DNA from: Armatimonadota bacterium | GTDB taxonomy: Bacteria; Bacteroidota; Ignavibacteria; OLB7 | Assembly (NCBI GenBank): GCA_020850315.1 | Contig: JADZEY010000091.1 | Location: 1-55,310, forward strand | Length of the DNA stretch: 55,310 nt | Reading direction: 5' to 3' | Shown: one piece after another, positions 35,256 through 43,027 of the stretch | Layout: each line of letters begins with the position of its first letter | How positions within the stretch are numbered: position 1 is the first letter of the stretch | Notes under the pieces: generated by a model | What the model saw: the letters and a program-made list of their open reading frames with translations, nothing else | Told to the model about the DNA's origin: nothing | The model's database searches: none | Program-made: the position numbers and the translations under genes

Positions 35256-35286
35256 ATTGGCCATTCTCACCAATCTTTTACTTTTG
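35256..35286 (+). promoter_or_regulatory. Promoter of speA: ATTG-N19-TACTTTTG
   Basis: ATTG at 35256-35259, 19 nt, then TACTTTTG at 35279-35286, matching the same architecture as the tRNA-Asn promoter. Transcription would start near 35293, about 70 nt before the ATG. Confidence 0.7.
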
Positions 35287-35361
35287 CCACCGTCATCGGA
35301 TGCGCCTTCGGGCCACCAACTTCTTACTCACTTTTTTTAAGGCTGGACAGAACAGAAACGG

Positions 35362-37392
35362 ATGAAGGAACAGACCTTTTTGGAGGCTACCGCCACCATT
35401 CCCGACACCCCCGACGAGCCTGGGGGGCAATGGTCGCTGGAAGACTCAGCACTCCTCTACAACATTGACAAGTGGGGATATCCCTACTACCGCATCAACA
35501 AACGGGGCCACGTTGCGGTCCGCCCTGTCTATGGCGAGAGCACCGAGATTGACATCCACGAAGTCGTCAAAGAAATTCGGCGCCGGGGGGTACAGCTTCC
35601 GGTGCTGATTCGTTTCCACGACCTGCTGCGCCGCCGCGTTATCGAACTGAACGAAAGTTTCCGCAAGGCCATTGATGAGTTCGATTATGAGAACGCCTAT
35701 CAGGGTGTCTATCCCATCAAGGTCAACCAACTCCATGAAGTGGTGCTGGAGATTATGGAGGCCGGGGCCGAGTACAATTTCGGCCTAGAGTGTGGGTCCA
35801 AAGCCGAGTTGTTTGCCGCGCTGGCACACCTTGAGCGGGACAACATGCTGCTGATCTGCAACGGCTACAAGGATGCCACCATGTTGCGCGCAATCCTGAT
35901 GGGGCAGCAGCTTGGGAAAAATATCCTGCCGATCATCGAGAAGTACCGTGAGTTCGAGGAATTGATTGCCGAATCCGACACGATGGGAATCGCTACGCAG
36001 TTCGGCGTGCGCGTCCGGATTGCCACCAGTGGGACAGGGCGTTGGGCCGAATCGGGGGGCGATGTCTCGAAGTTCGGCGTTTCCATCCCGGATTTGCTCC
36101 GCTTAATCAACATCCTTCGCGACCGTGGCCAGACCGATGCCTTCAAGCTGGTGCATTTCCACATCGGCTCGCAGATCCAAGACATCATCTCGTTAAAATC
36201 GGCGGTGAAGGAGATCACCCGCGTCTATGCCAAGCTGGTGAAGATGGGGCTGGGGGTGAAGTACATTGATGTTGGCGGCGGCTTGGGGGTGAACTACGAT
36301 TCGACGGAAGCGGGGCTTGAGCAAAGCATCAACTACACCTTGCAGGAGTATGTGAACGGTGTGGTTTATACCATCAAGGAGATTTGCGACATTGAAGGCG
36401 TTCCGCATCCAATCATCATCAGCGAAAGCGGGCGCGCACTGACGGCGCACCACTCGATGCTGGTGGTGGGGGTGCTAAGTGCCACCCACAAAAACGTTGC
36501 CGACACCATCCCCGATGTCACCGACCAGGACCAACCAGTGGTGCGCGAGCTGTACGACAGCTACGGGATGCTTTCCGACAAACAGACCCGCAAAACCGGA
36601 AAAGGGCAGCGGAAAGCACGGTTCCTGGAGATTTATCACGATGCCATTGAGAAGCGCCGCGAGGCCGATCTGCTGTTTTCGCTTGGCTACCTTTCGCTGG
36701 AGGACAAGGGGAAAACCGAGCAGTTGTTCTGGGCCATCATGCAGCATCTGAACCGGGCGATGAAGAAGATGGATCCGGAAGAATCATTGCCATCGGATTT
36801 GTACCAAGTGGAGGGGATGTTGGTGGATCAGTATCTGTGCGATTTCTCGGTGTTCCAAAGCATCATGGATCACTGGGCCATTGACCAGTTGTTCCCCATC
36901 ATGCCGATTCACCGATTGAAGGAGGAGCCAACGCGGCGCGGCACACTGGTTGACATCACCTGCGACAGCGACGGCAAGGTGGATCAGTTCATCAGCGACG
37001 ATGGTGAGGAGGCATCGCTGCCGCTTCATCCGTTGGATGGTTCCCCGTACTACTTGGGGGTGTTCCTGACCGGGGCGTACCAAGATATCTTGGGGGATAT
37101 GCACAACCTGTTCGGGCGGGTGAACGAGGTTCACGTCTATGCCGATGAAGACGAGCCGAAAGATTTCTACATCGAGAAAATTGTGCCGGGGACCACAGTG
37201 GTGGAAGCGTTGAAGTTAGTGCAATACTTCCCCAGCGATTTGAAGACCCGGATGGAGGCGATTATCCGCGAGAAGGTGCGCAGCAAGCAGCTACGCCCCC
37301 CGCAAGGTGTCAGCTTCGCCGAAGCCTACGCCAAAGGCTTGGAAGAATACACCTACTACAACTACTGGGATTCGCATCCAGAAAAAGAGTGA
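35362..37392 (+). CDS. speA: Biosynthetic arginine decarboxylase
   Basis: A 676-residue PLP enzyme that makes agmatine from arginine, the first step of the agmatine route to putrescine and spermidine. It is of the alanine-racemase-fold, long SpeA type. The PLP lysine is in GVYPIKVNQ at about residue 120; HFHIGSQ and VGGGLGVNY follow near 260-315, and ESGRALTAHHSMLV near 355-370. YDSYGM and the C-terminal domain with DSDGKVDQFI are typical. The length is near that of the family (about 630-660). Start ATG 35362 fits, since RINKRGH appears 45 residues later. A strong promoter and a perfect terminator frame it, so it is monocistronic. No speB or agmatinase lies nearby. Confidence 0.96.
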   Translation: MKEQTFLEATATIPDTPDEPGGQWSLEDSALLYNIDKWGYPYYRINKRGHVAVRPVYGESTEIDIHEVVKEIRRRGVQLPVLIRFHDLLRRRVIELNESFRKAIDEFDYENAYQGVYPIKVNQLHEVVLEIMEAGAEYNFGLECGSKAELFAALAHLERDNMLLICNGYKDATMLRAILMGQQLGKNILPIIEKYREFEELIAESDTMGIATQFGVRVRIATSGTGRWAESGGDVSKFGVSIPDLLRLINILRDRGQTDAFKLVHFHIGSQIQDIISLKSAVKEITRVYAKLVKMGLGVKYIDVGGGLGVNYDSTEAGLEQSINYTLQEYVNGVVYTIKEICDIEGVPHPIIISESGRALTAHHSMLVVGVLSATHKNVADTIPDVTDQDQPVVRELYDSYGMLSDKQTRKTGKGQRKARFLEIYHDAIEKRREADLLFSLGYLSLEDKGKTEQLFWAIMQHLNRAMKKMDPEESLPSDLYQVEGMLVDQYLCDFSVFQSIMDHWAIDQLFPIMPIHRLKEEPTRRGTLVDITCDSDGKVDQFISDDGEEASLPLHPLDGSPYYLGVFLTGAYQDILGDMHNLFGRVNEVHVYADEDEPKDFYIEKIVPGTTVVEALKLVQYFPSDLKTRMEAIIREKVRSKQLRPPQGVSFAEAYAKGLEEYTYYNYWDSHPEKE

Positions 37393-37412
37393 GGAGAGAA
37401 GAAAAAATCATC

Positions 37413-37444
37413 AAGGGCTTCAACGGTTGCGTTGAAGCCCTTTT
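37413..37444 (+). terminator. Rho-independent terminator of speA
   Basis: A perfect 13-bp stem, AAGGGCTTCAACG with CGTTGAAGCCCTT, closes a GTTG tetraloop and is followed by TTCTGTTG. It is preceded by A-rich sequence on the 5' side. Confidence 0.9.
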
Positions 37445-37816
37445 CTGTTGTGTTGATAGTAATTCAGGCGTGGAGTAGAATGGGGTACAGCCAAGCCACT
37501 GCTCTTCTGCTTATGCAGGGTTTGTTGCAGTATCCAACGATGTACCAGCCCGGCCGATGCTGAACCCGACCGTTGCACCCCACACAATCAATCCGCAGCG
37601 TATCGGTGTTGTTCCGCCAGGAAGAATTGCTCCGATACCACACATTCGGCGAATCAGGGTGCTGGATTGTGAGGACTGGAGGAAGCATGATGAAGAGGGT
37701 TGCGGTATCCCCCGTTGGCAGGTTTTGGCTTGGTGTTAGCAATGCCACGCGCGCAGCGCAGTGCGAACTGTAGAACGATGTGCCATGCCCGATTGAACGT
37801 TACCAGCAGCAAGGCG
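37445..37816. other. Stretch with no gene I can support
   Basis: A 94-codon open frame on the minus strand (37464-37748) and shorter ones on plus occur here, but none has a ribosome site, a domain or codon use like its neighbours. The base composition is less GC-rich than the flanking genes. The minus frame has four cysteines near its C-terminus and could be a relic, which I cannot show. Confidence 0.5.
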
Positions 37817-39040
37817 TTACGGCAACGTCCCAATGTTGGAGTCCGTTTCATCCTCTGTTTCCCCGATAATTCCCTTCTTCTTTCTGCTCCCTTCGTACAA
37901 CTCATATTCTAACAATCGGCAGTCAATGGTGGTGTTGTACATCGGGATGCGGCGGCTGGCCCGCAGCCCAATCCGCTTGGCAAGGTCAGGGTTTCCGGTG
38001 AAGACATAGCCACGATACCCCATGCAACGTTGCTTGAAGAAATCACCAATTTCCCGATAGGTCTCTTGCAGCTCCTGCTCTTCCCCCAACCGCTCGCCAT
38101 ACTCTGGATTCAGCACCAGAACACCGCCGTCGCCCGGCACCGGTGTTTGGCGGAAATCGCAGACTTGGAACTCAATCAGATGATCCACCCCAGCGGTGGC
38201 CGCATTTTTCTGGGCAGCTTCGATTGCTTGCGGTGAGATGTCGGTGGCGATAATTTTTCCGGGGAATGTTTTGCGTGCTGCGCGTTTGGCTTCGGCACGC
38301 ATGATTTTCCATGCTTCAGCTTCTTCATCAGTGCAACACAGGTGCATAAAACTGAAGTTGCTCCGGAGCAACCCGGGGGCTTTGCCAAGCGCGATCAGCG
38401 CGGCCTCGATTGCCAGTGTTCCGCTGCCGCACATCGGGTTGATGAAGTTCCCTTCACCGTTCCATCCGGTTGCCATCACCACTGCGGCGGCCAGCGATTC
38501 CTGCATTGGTGCACGCCACGGAATCCGGCGGTAGCCGCGCCTGATTAACGGCTGGCCGCTGGTGTCCAGATAGACCGAGCAGGCATCCCCCTGCCAATGC
38601 AGAAAGATCACCGCTTGGTTAGTGTCGGGGCCGGAATCGGGGCGGCGGCCACACAGGCGGTGCAGCCGGTCGCAAAGCGCGTCCTTCAGCCGAACGTTCG
38701 CAAACTGGCTATTGCGGATGGTGGCGTTCTCCACCGCCGAAACAACACTGACGTAGCCATCAACATCAATCCATTCCTCCCAGGGTAGCTGCACGGCGTT
38801 GTGGTACAGGTCATCGGCGTTTTCCGCAGCGAACGACTTCAGCAGATACAGCACCCGGTGCCCCGTGCGAATCCACAAGTTCAGCCGCATGGCATCGGTG
38901 ATTTCCCCTTCGGTCAGCACCCCCGTCACTTGCTCGGCCAGCACCGGATAGCCCAACGCAGCGACCTCCTTCGCAAGGAAGGAGGTCAGCCGTTTGGGCG
39001 CGGTAATCAGGATTGGGTTCACGTGGTGTGGCCTACTCAA
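37817..39040 (-). CDS. THUMP-domain RNA methyltransferase (RlmL-like)
   Basis: The 407-residue protein starts with a ferredoxin-like and THUMP region (residues about 1-170) that binds RNA, then a SAM-dependent methyltransferase domain with the UPF0020 signature. FINPMCGSGTLAIEAAL, the SAM-binding loop, stands near residue 222-238. Related proteins make m2G in 23S rRNA (RlmL) or tRNA. The catalytic motif usually read as NPPY is NPEYGERLG here (near 332-340), so the second Pro is a Glu. The protein lacks the fused RlmK half of the E. coli enzyme. It overlaps ppiB by 8 nt and is cotranscribed with it. Confidence 0.88.
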   Translation of the reverse strand: MSRPHHVNPILITAPKRLTSFLAKEVAALGYPVLAEQVTGVLTEGEITDAMRLNLWIRTGHRVLYLLKSFAAENADDLYHNAVQLPWEEWIDVDGYVSVVSAVENATIRNSQFANVRLKDALCDRLHRLCGRRPDSGPDTNQAVIFLHWQGDACSVYLDTSGQPLIRRGYRRIPWRAPMQESLAAAVVMATGWNGEGNFINPMCGSGTLAIEAALIALGKAPGLLRSNFSFMHLCCTDEEAEAWKIMRAEAKRAARKTFPGKIIATDISPQAIEAAQKNAATAGVDHLIEFQVCDFRQTPVPGDGGVLVLNPEYGERLGEEQELQETYREIGDFFKQRCMGYRGYVFTGNPDLAKRIGLRASRRIPMYNTTIDCRLLEYELYEGSRKKKGIIGETEDETDSNIGTLP

Positions 39041-39530
39041 TAGTCACTTTGTTCATCACTACTGCGGCAACGGGGCGGTCGCTGTAATCGGTTTTGGTGG
39101 CTGCGATAGCGTCCACCACATCAAGGCCATCGGTGACGCGGCCAAAAATTGCGTAGTTGGGGGGCAACGGATAATCAACGTGCATGATGAAGAACTGCGA
39201 GCCGTTGGTGTTTGGGCCGGCATTGGCCATTGCCACGGTCCCCTTGCGGTAGCCAATCTGATAGACCTCGGAACTGCCGTCAATCTCATCATCGAATCGC
39301 CCGCCCCATGCCGATTCTCCGCCGCGCCCCGTTCCGGTTGGGTCCCCACCTTGGATCATAAATCCGGAGATGACGCGGTGGAAGATTACCCCGTCGTAGT
39401 AGCCGCGTCCGGCAAGGGTTGCAAAATTTTCGGTGGTTTTTGGGGCATCCTGCTCCAGCAGTTCAAAGCGGATGGTGCCCAGTGTGGTCTCGATAACCGC
39501 TGTGCGGTTGGTGTTGGTTGTCTCTGCCAT
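39033..39530 (-). CDS. Cyclophilin-type peptidyl-prolyl isomerase
   Basis: A 165-residue enzyme that isomerises Xaa-Pro bonds. FHRVISGFMIQGGDPTGTG at about residues 51-69, GSQFFIMH near 110-117 and the FGRVTDGLDVVDAI segment are the cyclophilin core. No signal peptide is present, so it should be cytoplasmic. Its last codons overlap the start of the RNA methyltransferase gene by 8 nt, which points to an operon. An FKBP-type isomerase lies next upstream on the same strand, 107 nt away. Confidence 0.95.
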   Translation of the reverse strand: MAETTNTNRTAVIETTLGTIRFELLEQDAPKTTENFATLAGRGYYDGVIFHRVISGFMIQGGDPTGTGRGGESAWGGRFDDEIDGSSEVYQIGYRKGTVAMANAGPNTNGSQFFIMHVDYPLPPNYAIFGRVTDGLDVVDAIAATKTDYSDRPVAAVVMNKVTIE

Positions 39531-39637
39531 AATGTTGTTCAGTTAAAATTGGGGATCAAACATCGGGAAAATGTTCCGTGTGGAATGTATCAAAGCGGGG
39601 GAGTGAGGGATGCTGTTGTTTCTGGCGATGCGGCTTG

Positions 39638-40240
39638 TTATTTCGCTTCCAACATTTTCACATCAAACACCAGGGTTGCGTTTGGCGGAATGGTGGGGCG
39701 CATCCCTTGCGGGCCGTAGCCCAGATTTGCCGGGATAATCAAACGGCGCATCCCGCCAACGCGCATGTTGGTGGTTAGCCCTTCGTCCCATCCCTGAATC
39801 ACTTGCCCAACCCCAACGGTTAGGTCTAGAGGTTGGAACGGGTAGCCGCCACGGTCGAAGCTGTTGTCCTGGCCAATGGAGCGGATGGAGGTGTCGAACA
39901 GTTTGCCAGTAAGCAAGTATCCTGCATAATCCACTTTCACTTTCATCCCTTTTTTCACTTCGGCTCCGGTCCCTATCTGATACTCGACATATTTCAGCCC
40001 GCTGATTGTCACTACGGTGTCGGCATCTGCTGGAACGGTGGGGAAGTATGGCTGAGGGTCGCCGCTTGGCAGCGTCTGCGCCGTTTGTGGCGGAGTGGTT
40101 GATGCTGGTGATTGGCTTTGGGCTTCCGCACTGTGGCGTTCCGATTGGGCAACGCTGCTGGTGGATTTGCAGGCGGCTATCAGTGGCAGAAGGGCAATAA
40201 TCCATGCGGCACGAAACATGGAGGTGTGGAAGATCATCAT
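39638..40240 (-). CDS. FKBP-type peptidyl-prolyl isomerase lipoprotein
   Basis: About 200 residues. The N-terminus, from ATG 40240 or 40219, is a lipoprotein signal with lipobox LIAAC. A Ser/Thr/Pro/Gln-rich linker of about 60 residues leads to an FKBP domain: KVDYAGYLLTGKLFDTS (near 105), FPLTVG-like PLDLTVGVGQVIQGWDEGL, RRLIIPANLGYGPQGM, and the final PNATLVFDVKMLEAK. It is an outer-membrane or periplasmic chaperone with prolyl isomerase activity. It follows the divergent sigma-factor gene and precedes ppiB. Its own promoter must be in the 188-nt gap. Confidence 0.9.
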   Translation of the reverse strand: MMIFHTSMFRAAWIIALLPLIAACKSTSSVAQSERHSAEAQSQSPASTTPPQTAQTLPSGDPQPYFPTVPADADTVVTISGLKYVEYQIGTGAEVKKGMKVKVDYAGYLLTGKLFDTSIRSIGQDNSFDRGGYPFQPLDLTVGVGQVIQGWDEGLTTNMRVGGMRRLIIPANLGYGPQGMRPTIPPNATLVFDVKMLEAK

Positions 40241-40391
40241 AAAGATTGCGGTTTGCTGTTGTGTTGTTGAACGCTTCGATGCAAGCAACGGCTGGTTCTG
40301 TGCGTGTGAGAATCGGGGCAAAAAAAGCATTGCCAACAAATCTGCAAAGCCTATTCTTTGGCAATGTTTAGGTTGATACGAGTTTGGATTG

Positions 40392-40422
40392 TTCGCCAAA
40401 TTGCCGGAAAACGCTAACTTCG
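40392..40422 (+). promoter_or_regulatory. Candidate promoter TTCG-N19-TAACTTCG
   Basis: TTCG at 40392-40395, 19 nt, then TAACTTCG at 40415-40422. The spacing matches that of the tRNA and speA promoters, though both boxes have C for T. If used, the start point is at or just after the ATG at 40428. Confidence 0.4.
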
Positions 40423-40427
40423 GCCCG

Positions 40428-41063
40428 ATGCCTTCGCAACCGAAAACACCAACCACCGATGAACGCCGGCTGCGCAGCCGCCAAGAAGATTACGACTTGG
40501 TGGAGCGCGCACTGGCCGGCGACCAAGCCGCCTACACCCGACTGCGCAACAAGTATTGGCGGTCGCTTCACGCCATGCTTAGCCGGATGATTCGCGACCA
40601 GTACGATGCCGATGATTTAACCCAAGAAGCTTTCATCAAAGCATTCCACTCGCTGGCCAGCTTCAATCCGGAGTATGCTTTCAGCACGTGGCTGTACAAA
40701 ATTGCCAGCAACAACTGCATTGATTACTTGCGGAAACGTCGGCTGAAAACCATCTCCATGGATGCCCCAGTGCAAACCAACGATGGAGAGATGCAGATGG
40801 AGTTTGCCGATCCCAACGCGCTGATTCCCGACGCGCCGATCACCGCCGCCGAGCGTACCGCAATCCTGCAGGAAGCCATCAAGAATTTGCCGGAAAAGTA
40901 CCGCATCGTTATCGAGATGCGCCACACCTACGAGCTTGAGTATGCCGACATCGCCCAGAAATTGGACCTGCCTCTTGGCACCGTGAAAGCTCACTTATTC
41001 CGCGCCCGCGCCCTTCTGCTGAAACGGCTGAAAGGGAAGATTGAGCACTTTGAAGAAGAGTAG
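40428..41063 (+). CDS. RNA polymerase sigma factor, ECF/RpoE type
   Basis: This 211-residue protein has sigma regions 2 and 4. Region 2 includes DADDLTQEAFIKAFHSL, then FSTWLYKIASNNCIDYLRKR (about residues 65-105). Region 4 is near 145-200 (LPEKYRIVIEMRH, YADIAQKLDLPLGTVKAHL). Such short sigma factors direct a regulon, often envelope stress. No anti-sigma gene stands downstream; the next gene is DUF1800 on the same strand after a probable terminator. I use ATG 40428; the open frame reaches 40389 without family sequence. The TAACTTCG box stands only 6 nt before this ATG, so the message may be leaderless. Confidence 0.93.
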   Translation: MPSQPKTPTTDERRLRSRQEDYDLVERALAGDQAAYTRLRNKYWRSLHAMLSRMIRDQYDADDLTQEAFIKAFHSLASFNPEYAFSTWLYKIASNNCIDYLRKRRLKTISMDAPVQTNDGEMQMEFADPNALIPDAPITAAERTAILQEAIKNLPEKYRIVIEMRHTYELEYADIAQKLDLPLGTVKAHLFRARALLLKRLKGKIEHFEEE

Positions 41064-41168
41064 AAGCTGAAGGGAAGTAGGAATCGGGCTGCAAATGGTG
41101 CATGAAAAAATGTACCGCCAGCACCGATTCTGGCCGCTGAGCTTCCCCCTGCCTTGATTGTTTTTTTT
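41063..41168 (+). terminator. Structured 3' region with T8 tract
   Basis: GAAGCT (41063-41068) can pair with AGCTTC (41140-41145), and inside it GAATCGG (41081-41087) with CCGATTC (41124-41130). A run of eight T stands at 41161-41168, 15 nt after the outer stem. It could end the sigma-factor transcript. Confidence 0.4.
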
Positions 41169-41312
41169 CACCACTGTAACCGGGTTATCTGCAAGGTGTT
41201 CAGGCCAGCGCATCTGTGTTGGCTGCGGCATCAGCTTCCCCCATTCCTACCTTCCACCTCTGCCGGCAGCATTTCCCTGTTCAACTCTTTTTTCACAGCA
41301 AAGGTACACCGT

Positions 41313-42986
41313 ATGAACCGCCGCACTTTTCTTGCAGGGGTTTCGCCGGGGAAGCTGGCTTCCCTGTTGCACCGTTCTTCTGCCGGCAACGCTACCGGGC
41401 AGAGCTATCGTGTGAGTTCTGGCCTTGAGCCGTACACCGGGGCGTGGGGTTATCAGCAATCGGCTCACCTGCTGCGCCGCGCAATGTTCGGCGTGCGGAA
41501 GCAGGAGCTTGACACTGTGCAGGGGATGACCCTATCCGCAGTTGTGGATCTGCTGCTTCAGCCCGGCCCCACGCCACCACCGCCCCCCGATTACAACGAT
41601 GCCAACGGCTCCACCGCGTGGTCAACCGCCGCCTACAACTCCTCGCGCGATAACGCTTTCCTGGCCTTCACCCTTTCGTGGTGGAGCGGCTTGATGCTGA
41701 GCCAGGAGATTTCGCTACGGGAAAAGATGACCCTGTTCTGGCACAACCATTTCGTCTCCAGCTGGGTATCGGTGAAGGATTCCCGCTACATGTACCGCCA
41801 GAACGCGCTGTTCCGCCAGCACGCGCTTGGCAACTTCAAGGAACTTGCCAAGCAGGTAACGCTAGACCCCGCAATGCTCCGGTACCTGAACGGCAACACC
41901 AACAAAAAAGGGACCCCGAACGAGAATTATGCGCGCGAACTTCAGGAGCTTTTCACGATTGGAAAAGGGCCGGAGATTGCGCCGGGGAACTACACCAACT
42001 ACACCGAAGACGACATCAAAGCCGCCGCGCGGGTGCTGACCGGATACAGCGATGACACCGGGGCAATCACCCACAAGTTCACCGCTGCGAACCACGATAG
42101 CGGCAACAAAACGTTCTCGGCCAACTACGGTGGGAAGGTGATTACCGGACGGAACAACGCAAGCGGTGCAATGGCCGAGCTGGATGAGCTGCTGGAGATG
42201 ATCTTCGGCCAAGATGCCACCGCACTCTACATCTGCCGGAAGCTCTACCGTTGGTTTGTCTATTACCAGATTGATGCCGCTACCGAGCAGAACATGATCG
42301 TCCCAATGGCGCAGCTTCTCCGGAGCAACAACTTTGATGTTGCCCCGGTGCTGCGGGCGTTGTTCAGCAGTGCGCATTTCTACGACCCGGCCAACATTGG
42401 CTGCATGATTAAGAACCCGGTGGACCTTGTGATCGGCACGCTGCGGCTGTTCACTTTCCCCGATCTGAACCCCGATAAACTCAATCTCAAATACTTCGGC
42501 TTGCGGACGTTGCGGCGCACAATGGCGGCAATGCAGGCGGATCTGATGGGCCACCCGAACGTTGCTGGCTGGCCGGCCTACTGGCAGGAACCGGTCTATC
42601 ACCGTGCATGGATCAACGCCGACACCCTGCAGAAACGGGTGAAGTTCACCAACGACCTTGCCACCGACGGCTACAAGCTGGACGAAGGCTACGCAACCTT
42701 GCTGATTGACCCGATGGAGCTTGCCAGCTTCATCAGCGACCCTTCCGATGTGAGCAAGCTGATTGATGAAACCGCCGCACTGTTGTTCCCCAACCCAATC
42801 ACCCAACGCCAGCATGACCAGATAAAAGCTGTTCTGCTGCCGGGCCTGCCCGATTACGAGTGGACGGTGGAGTGGGAGGAGTACCAGAATGAGCCGACCA
42901 ACGAATCGAAGAAAAAAGCCGTGGCCGGGAAGTTGTCGGCAATGCTGAAGTACATGCTGGCAATGGCCGAATATCAGCTATCGTAA
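41313..42986 (+). CDS. DUF1800-domain protein
   Basis: The 557-residue protein belongs to DUF1800, a family almost always found beside DUF1501 in bacteria. It begins MNRRTFLAGVSPGKL, with twin Arg as in Tat signals, though the hydrophobic part is weak. Characteristic segments are HLLRRAMFGVRKQEL near residue 50, LREKMTLFWHNHFVSS near 135, NENYARELQELFTIGKG near 205, and FIVYY-like YRWFVYYQID near 315. The role is not established; members are secreted and may act with the DUF1501 partner. It is 41 nt before the DUF1501 gene, so one operon. An open frame upstream of ATG 41313 is not conserved. Confidence 0.9.
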   Translation: MNRRTFLAGVSPGKLASLLHRSSAGNATGQSYRVSSGLEPYTGAWGYQQSAHLLRRAMFGVRKQELDTVQGMTLSAVVDLLLQPGPTPPPPPDYNDANGSTAWSTAAYNSSRDNAFLAFTLSWWSGLMLSQEISLREKMTLFWHNHFVSSWVSVKDSRYMYRQNALFRQHALGNFKELAKQVTLDPAMLRYLNGNTNKKGTPNENYARELQELFTIGKGPEIAPGNYTNYTEDDIKAAARVLTGYSDDTGAITHKFTAANHDSGNKTFSANYGGKVITGRNNASGAMAELDELLEMIFGQDATALYICRKLYRWFVYYQIDAATEQNMIVPMAQLLRSNNFDVAPVLRALFSSAHFYDPANIGCMIKNPVDLVIGTLRLFTFPDLNPDKLNLKYFGLRTLRRTMAAMQADLMGHPNVAGWPAYWQEPVYHRAWINADTLQKRVKFTNDLATDGYKLDEGYATLLIDPMELASFISDPSDVSKLIDETAALLFPNPITQRQHDQIKAVLLPGLPDYEWTVEWEEYQNEPTNESKKKAVAGKLSAMLKYMLAMAEYQLS

Positions 42987-43027
42987 TCACCGGGAACGTT
43001 CACATCAATAGTAGAAAAGGGATCACA

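Noticed and set aside
37464-37748. A 94-codon minus-strand frame with several cysteines
   Set aside because: No ribosome site, no domain and no conserved pattern. It is described as part of a gene-free stretch.
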